Origin: CAVXEF01 sp963827315
Lineage (GTDB): Bacteria; Planctomycetota; Phycisphaerae; Sedimentisphaerales; Anaerobacaceae
Assembly (NCBI GenBank): GCA_963827315.1
Contig: CAWHAL010000004.1
Coordinates: 634,665-698,664, forward strand
Direction of reading: 5' to 3'
DNA: 64,000 nt
Shown: one piece after another, positions 26,328-33,708 of the stretch
How positions within the stretch are numbered: the stretch's first letter is position 1
Layout of the letters: each line of letters opens with the position of its first letter
Notes under the pieces: model-generated
Database searches by the model: none
What the model was told of the DNA's origin: nothing
Seen by the model: the letters and a program-made list of their open reading frames with translations, nothing else
Position numbers and translations under genes: made by a program

Positions 26328-27155
26328 GTGAATCTCCAGCAAAAATACAATTCGCTCCAACAAATTCTCGAAAAGCTTGGCAAAGTCCTCGTCGCCTACT
26401 CCGGCGGCGTTGACAGCACCTTTTTGCTGAAAGTCGCCGTTGATACGTTGGGCGCTAAAAACGTCCTCGCCTGCATAAGTGCAGGCGTCGTTGAACCAAA
26501 ACACGTTCTGCAAAGAGCAAAAAAATTTGCCAAAAACTTGGGAGTTCGCCTCGAGATTATTGACACTGACGAACTGGCTGATGCGAATTTCGTCGCAAAC
26601 AAAGCCGACCGCTGCTTCCACTGCAAATCCCATTTATGTCAGGTGCTTTTAGATGTGGCTAATCAAAATGGTTTCAAACACGTTGTGTTTGGCACAAATC
26701 GCGACGACTTGGATGATTTCCGTCCCGGCAATCGTGCAATGAAAATCTTCGGCATCCACTCACCATTAGCCGAAGCAGGCCTGACAAAACAGGACATCCG
26801 CCAGTTGAGCAGACAGATGGGCCTTGAGACCGCCGACGTCCCCTCGTCTCCGTGTCTTGCATCGCGGATTGTTTATGGCTTAGAGATTAGCGAAGAACGC
26901 CTTAGTCAAATCGAGCAGGCCGAAGATTTTTTGAGGCAATTAGGCCTGATTGAATTTCGCGTCCGCCATCACGACACGATTGCCCGAATCGAGGTTCATC
27001 CAAAAGATTTCAAAAAAATTTCAGCCGAGCCGAATCGTTCGAAGATTATCGAAAAACTAAAATCCCTCGGCTTCAAATACATAACCCTCGACCTCGAAGG
27101 CTTCCGCTCCGGCTCATTGAACGAGGTATTGTCGGAAGAAGAAAAACATCATTGA
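26328..27155 (+). CDS. larE: LarE-like ATP-dependent sacrificial sulfur transferase
   Basis: A 275-residue PP-loop enzyme. SGGVDST lies at 25-31, and the opening NLQQKYNSLQQILEKLGKVL matches LarE. Three cysteines stand out: C96 and C99 (RCFHCKS) and C176 (SSPCLASR). C176 corresponds to the sulfur donor known in LarE, and the three-Cys version is associated with an Fe-S cluster in some homologues. LarE adds sulfur to the pyridinium precursor of the nickel-pincer cofactor. No larB or larC is nearby. I take GTG at 26328 as start; it is 2 nt after tRNA-Thr, so the message would be nearly leaderless after tRNA processing. Confidence 0.85.
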   Translation: MNLQQKYNSLQQILEKLGKVLVAYSGGVDSTFLLKVAVDTLGAKNVLACISAGVVEPKHVLQRAKKFAKNLGVRLEIIDTDELADANFVANKADRCFHCKSHLCQVLLDVANQNGFKHVVFGTNRDDLDDFRPGNRAMKIFGIHSPLAEAGLTKQDIRQLSRQMGLETADVPSSPCLASRIVYGLEISEERLSQIEQAEDFLRQLGLIEFRVRHHDTIARIEVHPKDFKKISAEPNRSKIIEKLKSLGFKYITLDLEGFRSGSLNEVLSEEEKHH

Positions 27156-27243
27156 AAAATATCACCGCCTGCCCGCCAAAAAATCAGCAGGCCCTCCCCA
27201 GATTTCATCGTTCTGTACACCTCTTGGTTCGGCGGATGCTATA

Positions 27244-27681
27244 CTACAACCACCTGATAGATGCCGTGATTTGGTTAAAGACCGACTCGTATCTTTTGAA
27301 CCGTTGCGCCACGGTTCCGTAATCGATGACGTATTCATATCCGTTTCTGGCGACCGAGACCTTCTTGTGGACAATTCCTGTAGTGGGGGAGGCGTAATTG
27401 ATTTCATACCCGGTGACTCCACACACCAACATGGTCCTCTCGCCGATCAGTTGAAGCTGATTGCCAGCTTTCCTGTTCTCTTGTATCCACTCGCTTGCGT
27501 ACACTTCCGGAGGGCGGTAGTCAGGACCACACGGTCCCAGAACGATGTTGAATGTCTCGGGACCGAAGGTGTTCACCACGAGCAAGAAGACATCTACATC
27601 TGGGTAGTGCACCTGCCTCCAGAATAGAGGGTACCTGAGCTTGAATCTGTATTCTCGTGAAATAAACGTCCTTCTGAACAT
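27244..27681 (-). CDS. Hypothetical protein, PsbP/DcrB-like fold suspected
   Basis: A 145-residue protein. The pattern YRFKLRYPLFWRQVHYPDVDVFLLVVN followed by alternating strands and an end FNQITASIRWL resembles PsbP/DcrB-type small domains, which often detect or bind ligands; the assignment is tentative. No signal peptide is evident. It precedes a small membrane protein by 15 nt upstream on the same strand. Codon choice (CGGTCC, GTTCACC) differs from neighbouring genes, hinting at a separate origin. Confidence 0.5.
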   Translation of the reverse strand: MFRRTFISREYRFKLRYPLFWRQVHYPDVDVFLLVVNTFGPETFNIVLGPCGPDYRPPEVYASEWIQENRKAGNQLQLIGERTMLVCGVTGYEINYASPTTGIVHKKVSVARNGYEYVIDYGTVAQRFKRYESVFNQITASIRWL

Positions 27682-27696
27682 CGTGCCTCCAGTCTG

Positions 27697-27990
27697 CTAT
27701 CTATGTCCCATAGAGAAAAGAACTACTGTCGTCACGACTGCGACCACGAGAATCACCCAACCAAGGTTGCCATAGAACGCATCAGAAGCAACTGACCGTT
27801 CGCCTCTCATTCTTTGGAATATTGGAGTGGCGATAATCCTAGCCAGCAGGCCCCCGATGAGTAAACCGACCAGTAACCCGTAAATGTGCACAGGGCCTTG
27901 ACTTCCCGGTAGGCACAAAGCCGCAAGGCGTCCGAAGAGGAGGGCCACAACAATTGGAAGAACGATAGAGAAAAGGCAACAGTACAACAT
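27697..27990 (-). CDS. Small hypothetical membrane protein
   Basis: A 97-residue protein with three hydrophobic segments: about 4-24, 37-53 (GLLVGLLIGGLLARI) and 73-94. The ribosome site decides the start: AAGGAG lies 10 nt before the ATG at 27990 but only 1 nt before the ATG at 27999. Frames reaching 28098 would lack a ribosome site. Function unknown; it is probably co-transcribed with the 145-residue gene. Confidence 0.55.
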   Translation of the reverse strand: MLYCCLFSIVLPIVVALLFGRLAALCLPGSQGPVHIYGLLVGLLIGGLLARIIATPIFQRMRGERSVASDAFYGNLGWVILVVAVVTTVVLFSMGHR

Positions 27991-28233
27991 TTGGGGCATT
28001 CTCCTTACATTTCCTGCCGAACTCTGTATTGTATGGTCGCATATGCGGCATATAAGGCGCCAGCGAGACAGAAACCAATAACGACAGATGTAGGGCAAAG
28101 ATTAAAAGGCCGCTACTTCAAGTATTATTGTGTGGATTGTCGTAAAAAGCAAGAAAAAAGGCAAAAAACCCAAAAGTAAAATGCAAAATCCTGACGATAA
28201 AAGTTTTGAGTTTTGAACTATGGTTTTACATTT

Positions 28234-29202
28234 TTAGTTTTTCGTTTTCAGTTCTCCTGCCAATGCCGCCGCCCCGATTATCCCCGCATCTTCCCCCAAT
28301 GTCGCAAAGCATATTTGTGGCGATTCCTCCTTCAGCGTCCAGATATGCTTCTTAAAGAAATATCGTATTCTTTCCAAAAGTATATCACCTGCCGCAATCA
28401 TCCCGCCGGCAAAGACAAATCTTTCAGGCTCAGTGCAGTGCAGCATATTAACACAAAGCACCGCCAATACCTCAGCAGTCTCATCGGTTATCTTTTTTGC
28501 AAGTTTATCTCCTCTGGCCAGATGTTCATATACATCCTTGCAGGTTATTTGCCCGTTTTTTTTCAGGACTGTTTTAAGGCTCGATTCGGCTCCGGCTTCT
28601 ATCGCCTCCGTCGCCCTTTTTGCAGTAGCCGAAGCCGATGCGTAAGCCTCTGCGCAGCCTCGCTGGCCGCAGTTGCACTGTCTGCCATTGATGTTCACGA
28701 TTATATGCCCAAGCTCCGCCGCGTTTCCGCTGCTGCCGCGCAGCAATTTGCCATCGGATACAATCCCCCCGCCGATACCTGTTCCCAACGTGAAAAAAAC
28801 CATATCCTTGATGCCTTTGCCCGCCCCCACCACAAATTCGCCCCAGCAGGCGGCATTCGCATCATTGTCAAGTACCACCGGCTTGCCGAGTTTTTCCTTT
28901 AACATCTTTGTTATAGGCACATTCGTAAACTTCGGCAAATTCGTACAGCGTATGAGGATACCTTCCGCATATTTCGCAGGCCCGGGCGAACCGACACCTA
29001 TTGCTTTGATTGCTTCCAGCGAAGTATTTTTTTTACCCGCCGTTTCTTTTATCGTGTCAACCATTCTGTCAATAACTGCCTCAGGCCCCATTTGTGCATC
29101 TGTTGGTATGGAAGTCTTCCACAGCAGCTTCATACCTGCCGAAAGGCAGCCGATTTTGATATTCGTACCCCCAAGGTCAATGCCAATCAGTATGTTTCCC
29201 AT
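28234..29202 (-). CDS. ROK-family sugar kinase (glucokinase-like)
   Basis: A 322-residue kinase. The ATP-phosphate motif GIDLGGTNIKIG is at the N-terminus, LDNDANAACWGE and LGTGIGGGIV in the middle, and the ROK zinc site is intact (ELGH... then CNCGQRGCAE). The enzyme phosphorylates glucose or a related hexose with ATP in the cytoplasm. The ATG at 29202 is chosen over a TTG two codons upstream. galE lies 34 nt upstream on the same strand, consistent with a hexose/UDP-sugar operon. Confidence 0.88.
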   Translation of the reverse strand: MGNILIGIDLGGTNIKIGCLSAGMKLLWKTSIPTDAQMGPEAVIDRMVDTIKETAGKKNTSLEAIKAIGVGSPGPAKYAEGILIRCTNLPKFTNVPITKMLKEKLGKPVVLDNDANAACWGEFVVGAGKGIKDMVFFTLGTGIGGGIVSDGKLLRGSSGNAAELGHIIVNINGRQCNCGQRGCAEAYASASATAKRATEAIEAGAESSLKTVLKKNGQITCKDVYEHLARGDKLAKKITDETAEVLAVLCVNMLHCTEPERFVFAGGMIAAGDILLERIRYFFKKHIWTLKEESPQICFATLGEDAGIIGAAALAGELKTKN

Positions 29203-29236
29203 CCACAACTCAGAATTAAAAACTCAAAACTTAAAA

Positions 29237-30220
29237 CTATTCCGGATATCCGTTCGGATACTTATTGTGCCATTTCCACGCCGTTTCAACAATCTTTTCA
29301 AGTTCTGCGTATTGTACTTTCCAGCCAAGCTCTTTTATTGCCTTCGTCGCATTTGCGGTAAGAACCGGCGGGTCGCCCGCCCGACGTCCTGTTTCCGTTA
29401 CCTTGAATTTTCTGCCCGAAACCTTCCTGACGGCCTCGATTACCTCTCTTACAGAATAACCTCTGTTATTGCCCAAGTTATAGACGACCTCCGTTGTCTT
29501 TTCCAGCTTATTCAGCGCCAATAGATGTGCCCTGCACAGGTCTTCGACATGGATATAATCGCGAATGCATGTGCCGTCCGGCGTCGGATAGTCTGTCCCG
29601 TAGATTTTCACATCGCCGCTTTTACCCATCGCCGCTTTGATGGTCAGCGGGATAAGATGTGATTCCGGCCGATGGTCCTCCCCGAACCTGTAACCATCGC
29701 CCGCCCCGCACGCATTGAAATATCTAAGCGCCGCATATCGCAGCTTTCCCGCTTCGCTTTGATAATGACACATCGTTTCAATCGCAAGTTTCGTTTCTCC
29801 GTAGGGATTGATTGGCTTCTTTGGCGAATCCTCCGGAATCGGCACCTTCTCAGGCTCTCCATACACCGCCGCCGTGCTGCTGAATATAAATCTCCCAACC
29901 TCCGCCGCCTCCATCGCCGAAAGCAGATTCCGTGTATTGCAGACATTATTTTGGTAGTACTTAAGCGGCTCCTGTACCGATTCACCGACCTCAATAAAAG
30001 CCGCAAAATGCATCACAGCTTCAATTCTCTTCTGTTTCAGTGTCTCAACAAGCAGCCCGAAATCGCTCAAATCCCCCTTAATGAACCGCGCCTCGCCGAC
30101 CGCTGCTTTGTGTCCTTTGCTCAGATTATCAAAAACAATCGGCTCATGCCCATTTGCCGCCAGCATCGCCGTCATATTACTGCCGATGTAACCCGCACCG
30201 CCGCAGACCAGCACCCGCAT
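29237..30220 (-). CDS. galE: UDP-glucose 4-epimerase
   Basis: A 327-residue extended SDR. GGAGYIGS at 8-15, SSTAAVYG with the catalytic Ser/Thr, NPYGETK with the Tyr and Lys of YxxxK, and YTTPDGTCIRDYIHVEDL-type substrate block (here YPTPDGTCIRDYIHVEDL). It interconverts UDP-glucose and UDP-galactose. It begins 3 nt after the lipoprotein stop and precedes the ROK kinase, so all three are probably one transcript. Confidence 0.94.
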   Translation of the reverse strand: MRVLVCGGAGYIGSNMTAMLAANGHEPIVFDNLSKGHKAAVGEARFIKGDLSDFGLLVETLKQKRIEAVMHFAAFIEVGESVQEPLKYYQNNVCNTRNLLSAMEAAEVGRFIFSSTAAVYGEPEKVPIPEDSPKKPINPYGETKLAIETMCHYQSEAGKLRYAALRYFNACGAGDGYRFGEDHRPESHLIPLTIKAAMGKSGDVKIYGTDYPTPDGTCIRDYIHVEDLCRAHLLALNKLEKTTEVVYNLGNNRGYSVREVIEAVRKVSGRKFKVTETGRRAGDPPVLTANATKAIKELGWKVQYAELEKIVETAWKWHNKYPNGYPE

Positions 30221-30223
30221 AAT

Positions 30224-30805
30224 CTATTTCCCTTCCCGCATCTTCGCCGCTTTATTTCCAACTCGTTTTAGAATCTCTGTCTCTAACAGTTCATCTCGTC
30301 CCAAATCTACCCATGTCATAAGCGTTTTTTGTCCTGCATCGAGTTTCAGCTTCTGCACTGCCGGATTGCTCTCCGAAAACATCTCGTAGCCTCGTCCTGT
30401 CCCACGCAGCAGCCGCTCCGGCAGGTTCAATCTCTGCGCACTCACTTTGCAGCCGATGCACAGCCGGCCGTCTTCTTGGCGCACATCCATTTCCACTACC
30501 CTTCGAATACTGTGCAGGTTCGACTCCGCCCAGTTGAAGGTTCCGACGTTGTCTTTCCGCCAGAACTCGAAAAACTGCGCCCCAGACAGCGGCCTGCTTC
30601 TTATCAATCCCTGCTCACCGTCGCTCTTCTCAATCTCAAAATGCATCTCACCAAGAACGTCCTCCGCCATCCGCATCGCCTTGGCTTTATCCGTATCACT
30701 CAAACATATCCGCTCTATCTTCTCGAACTGTTGCTGTTTGGCACAGCCTCCCAAAATCCCGACAACCACGCACGCCGCAAACGATAATATTTTAACTCTG
30801 TTCAT
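30224..30805 (-). CDS. Hypothetical lipoprotein
   Basis: A 193-residue lipoprotein. Signal MNRVKILSFAACVVVGILGG with Cys next (lipobox LGGC). The mature part is mixed alpha/beta with GLIRSRPLSGAQFFEFWR and EMDVRQEDGRLCIGCKVSA, seen in outer-membrane-associated small lipoproteins of this phylum as far as I can tell; no named family. I start at the ATG at 30805 because the longer frame to 30931 is translated through two copies of a palindromic intergenic repeat. Confidence 0.65.
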   Translation of the reverse strand: MNRVKILSFAACVVVGILGGCAKQQQFEKIERICLSDTDKAKAMRMAEDVLGEMHFEIEKSDGEQGLIRSRPLSGAQFFEFWRKDNVGTFNWAESNLHSIRRVVEMDVRQEDGRLCIGCKVSAQRLNLPERLLRGTGRGYEMFSESNPAVQKLKLDAGQKTLMTWVDLGRDELLETEILKRVGNKAAKMREGK

Positions 30806-30834
30806 TTTCCACCCGCTTTTTTCTGGTTTCTCAT

Positions 30835-31001
30835 TTTTATCCGCCTGTGGCAGACTCGGCTGATTATACTGCCCATAGACCGCAACCTCAAGAATCAATT
30901 TATCCGCCTGCGGCAGGTTGCTTTCTGCCAATCACGATTGTATAATACCTATTGTTATAGAAACCCAAATCAGCAGCACAATTTTATCCGCCTGTGGCGG
31001 A
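30835..31001. repeat. Three copies of a 19-nt palindromic intergenic repeat
   Basis: TTTATCCGCCTGTGGCGGA and near copies occur at 30836-30854, 30899-30917 and 30983-31001. The core TCCGCC-TGT-GGCGGA forms a hairpin. A fourth copy in inverted orientation is at 58274-58294. The copy ending at 31001 runs straight into GGAGCTGACCT, the ribosome site of the PilT-type gene. Confidence 0.75.
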
Positions 31002-31013
31002 CGGAGCTGACCT

Positions 31014-32150
31014 ATGACCGAAGAATATCCCGCCTTCGCAAAAGTTTACCTCACCCAGAATCTCGGCAAATTAAGCATTCTCGATATGCTCAACTACTTT
31101 GTGGAAAAAGGCGCGATGCGTGTCTCCGACCTGCACATCAAAGTCGGCGCACCGCCGACATACCGCATCGACGGTAATCTCGTAAAACTGAAAGGTGATA
31201 ACATCGACCCCAAAGTGGCAACCCAGCTTATCTACCCGCTTCTGTCGGAGCTAAATCTGCAAAAGTATCAAACCGCTTACAGCGTCGACAGCTCTTACAG
31301 GCTCGGCGACCTGCAGTTCCGAATAAACGTTTTCAAGGAAAACGATGGCATCGCCGCTGCCATCCGCGCCCTGTCTCTCGACATCCCTAAAATTGAGGAC
31401 ATCGGCTTCCCGAACGATGTCTGGCAGGACATCATAAATCGAAAGAATGGCCTCGTCCTCGTAACAGGCATCACAGGCGCCGGAAAATCCACAACTATCG
31501 CATCACTTATCGACCGAATAAGCGAAAAGAGTGCCTGCAGAATCATTACCCTCGAAGACCCCATCGAGTACATCTATCAGCAGAAGTACTCTATCATCTC
31601 ACAGCGGGAGGTCGGAAGGGACGTCCACAGCTTCGTCGATGGCCTGCGCTCAATAATGCGCGAGGACCCCGACATAATTTTTGTCGGCGAGATGCGCGAC
31701 CCCGAAACAATCTCGATGACACTGATGGCCGCAGAAACCGGACACCTCGTATTCTCAACTATCCACACAAGGGACGCAACCGGCACAATAACCCGCATCC
31801 TCGATTACTTCCCCGAAGGCCGTCAGGACGAAGTCTCTAATCAGCTTTCGCTCGGCTTAAGATACGTAATCTGCCAGAAGCTCATCCCAAAAAAGGACGC
31901 TACCGGCAGAATCGCCGTTATGGAAATCCTCAACAACAACTATGCCTGCGCTAACCTCATACGAACCGGAAAAATCGAGCAAATCTATTCTCAGCTCCAG
32001 ACAAAAACAAAAAACAAGCCCGACGAAAAAATGATTACTATGGAAAGGCATCTCGCATCGCTGGTAAAAGCCGACAAACTCGACCTCCTCGAGGCCCAAA
32101 AATGGGCCAACAATATCACCAGTTTCGTCGACGCTATGAAACGGGACTAA
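31014..32150 (+). CDS. PilT/PilU-type retraction ATPase
   Basis: A 378-residue hexameric secretion-family ATPase. Walker A GITGAGKST near 158-166, Asp box ITLEDPIEYIY, Walker B DIIFVGEMRDPET, His box LVFSTIHTRDATGT, and the C-terminal ANLIRTGKIEQIYSQLQTK, which is PilT-like. It would power pilus retraction at the inner membrane. No pilin genes adjoin, but the type II secretion cluster is 12 kb away. The start ATG has GGAG 8 nt upstream, immediately next to the palindromic repeat. Confidence 0.9.
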   Translation: MTEEYPAFAKVYLTQNLGKLSILDMLNYFVEKGAMRVSDLHIKVGAPPTYRIDGNLVKLKGDNIDPKVATQLIYPLLSELNLQKYQTAYSVDSSYRLGDLQFRINVFKENDGIAAAIRALSLDIPKIEDIGFPNDVWQDIINRKNGLVLVTGITGAGKSTTIASLIDRISEKSACRIITLEDPIEYIYQQKYSIISQREVGRDVHSFVDGLRSIMREDPDIIFVGEMRDPETISMTLMAAETGHLVFSTIHTRDATGTITRILDYFPEGRQDEVSNQLSLGLRYVICQKLIPKKDATGRIAVMEILNNNYACANLIRTGKIEQIYSQLQTKTKNKPDEKMITMERHLASLVKADKLDLLEAQKWANNITSFVDAMKRD

Positions 32151-32202
32151 ATTCGTCGTACGTGATGCGCACCGCGCAAAAGAATGTACGCTGTACGTTT
32201 AT

Positions 32203-33096
32203 ATGACTATCAAATTCTACTGCCCAAACTGCGATGCCCTTATCGCCTTTGACTCTAAGCACGTCGGAAAACGCGCACGCTGCCTGACCTGCAGCCAAAT
32301 CTTCATAATCCCTTCGAAAGACGACGAAATACCCAAAAAAATCAAACCTGAGCCGGAAAGAATCGACCCTGTCCCCGGCTTCTACCACGCCCTTTTTGTT
32401 GACTCCTGGAAAATCTTTATCGACCCGCGAAACGCAGCCTCCCTCGCGTTCGTCATCGCGGTAATCTGCTTCAGATTCTTCCTCACTCGCGAAATATGTT
32501 GCGCCCACCTGGCGTCCCTTATCGCCGGGGGCTGGCTGCTCGGCTTTTACCTCAACATCATTTACGAATCAGCCTTTGAAATAGACACCCTACCTGAGAT
32601 TTCCCTCGGAACTGGCGTTACTTTCCTGTGGAATATCATCAAGCCGTTTGCAATCTTCTTCTTCACTATGGCCGTTGTGCAGCTCCCATTCATCATCGCC
32701 CTCGCTCTGCTGCAAGACAAAGGCCTCACGCCGGCGAATATGTGGGATGCGAAAACAGGCTTTCATTTGCTCTTGCAGGCACTCTTTATCTTTGGATTGT
32801 TTCTCTTCCCAATAGCGATACTAACTGCTGCCATAGGCCAGGACTTTATTATGTTGGTTAGGCCTGATTATCTTATCGTCCCTGTATGTAGAGCCTTTGT
32901 CCCCTACCTGATAACCGTTGTATTGCTTGTTCTTGCCGCTGTTCTTGAAATGCAGACCGCCCAATACGCCCCATTACCTCTCCCGGCTCTCGCATCTCGG
33001 CTCGGATTAAATCTCGCCGTACAGGTCCCTGCAATAATCGCTATGCGCTCTATTGGCCTGTTCTACCGCCACTATTCCTGCTATCTCCGCTGGTAA
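32203..33096 (+). CDS. Zinc-ribbon N-terminal multipass membrane protein
   Basis: A 297-residue protein. The first 40 residues form an MJ0042-type zinc ribbon (CPNCD ... CLTCSQIF). After a proline/charged linker come about six hydrophobic segments (80-95, 102-120, 140-168, 185-215, 225-245, 260-285). Such zinc-ribbon plus DUF4013-like membrane proteins are common in planctomycetes; role unknown. It follows the PilT gene by 52 nt on the same strand. No clear ribosome site is seen; the leader is a low-complexity TACG-rich stretch. Confidence 0.65.
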   Translation: MTIKFYCPNCDALIAFDSKHVGKRARCLTCSQIFIIPSKDDEIPKKIKPEPERIDPVPGFYHALFVDSWKIFIDPRNAASLAFVIAVICFRFFLTREICCAHLASLIAGGWLLGFYLNIIYESAFEIDTLPEISLGTGVTFLWNIIKPFAIFFFTMAVVQLPFIIALALLQDKGLTPANMWDAKTGFHLLLQALFIFGLFLFPIAILTAAIGQDFIMLVRPDYLIVPVCRAFVPYLITVVLLVLAAVLEMQTAQYAPLPLPALASRLGLNLAVQVPAIIAMRSIGLFYRHYSCYLRW

Positions 33097-33618
33097 ATCA
33101 CTCCTCATTGCACAACCGAGTCAAATTTAGGACTTGAAATATCCAGAATTAGAAAAAATCAAAAAATTGAAGGGTATTTTAGAAGGCACGATATGGTTTT
33201 TTAGGGTTAAAAATGAAGGTCAGAATGTTAAGTCGCAACGATTGGGCAAAATGGGCAAAATAAAATTCACATCAAATGCGCAAGTTGAGTGAAAAAAATG
33301 CAAAAAAATGTAAAAAATTTGCAAAAATTCGTAAAAATTTCAAAAAATTCGCAAAAATTGCACGAAATTGGTGCGTTTTGGACAGCGATTGATGTACCCC
33401 CTTGCGCAAATTTGCGCGGGGAAAAAAGACTCAAAACCACAGGGTTTTCGCAACAAATGCGCAGGCGAAATAAGGAGATTTTCGTATCAAACGCGCAAGT
33501 ATTCTTGGCTTTCTTTTGACATGGATTAACACAGATTGACACGGATTTTTTAATTTGACGGGGATTGTGGATTTGGGTAATGTGTGGTCGGGAAATTATC
33601 GCGATTTAAGAGGATATT
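33097..33618. other. AT-rich intergenic boundary of the defence island
   Basis: About 520 nt without a gene. It holds a run of imperfect GCAAAAATT/GTAAAAATTT repeats (33290-33360), a 14-bp palindrome GCGCAAATTTGCGC (33404-33417), three copies of a CAAAtGCGCAAG word (33271-33285, 33454-33465, 33486-33500) and a double GGATTnACAC word (33520-33547). Composition shifts sharply from the genes at left. Confidence 0.6.
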
Positions 33619-33693
33619 ATGGCAGAGGATGCTGTTCAAAAATACCTGACTGACGTATGGGAGATTTACCGAACCGGAGGCGGCGAAGATTGA
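33619..33693 (+). pseudogene. Possible N-terminal remnant of a type II methyltransferase-endonuclease
   Basis: A 24-codon frame with ribosome site AAGAGG: it reads KYLTDVWEIYRTGGGED then stops. The consensus start of type IIG restriction-methylation proteins as I recall it is close to this (YLxxLRxIRSTGxGxxETS). It lies 15 nt before gajA. It may equally be a small leader peptide. Confidence 0.3.
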
Positions 33694-33708
33694 GTTTAAG
33701 GTAATATA

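Noticed and set aside
28673..29524. 283-codon plus-strand frame opposite the ROK kinase and galE
   Set aside because: Antisense shadow spanning two genuine genes.
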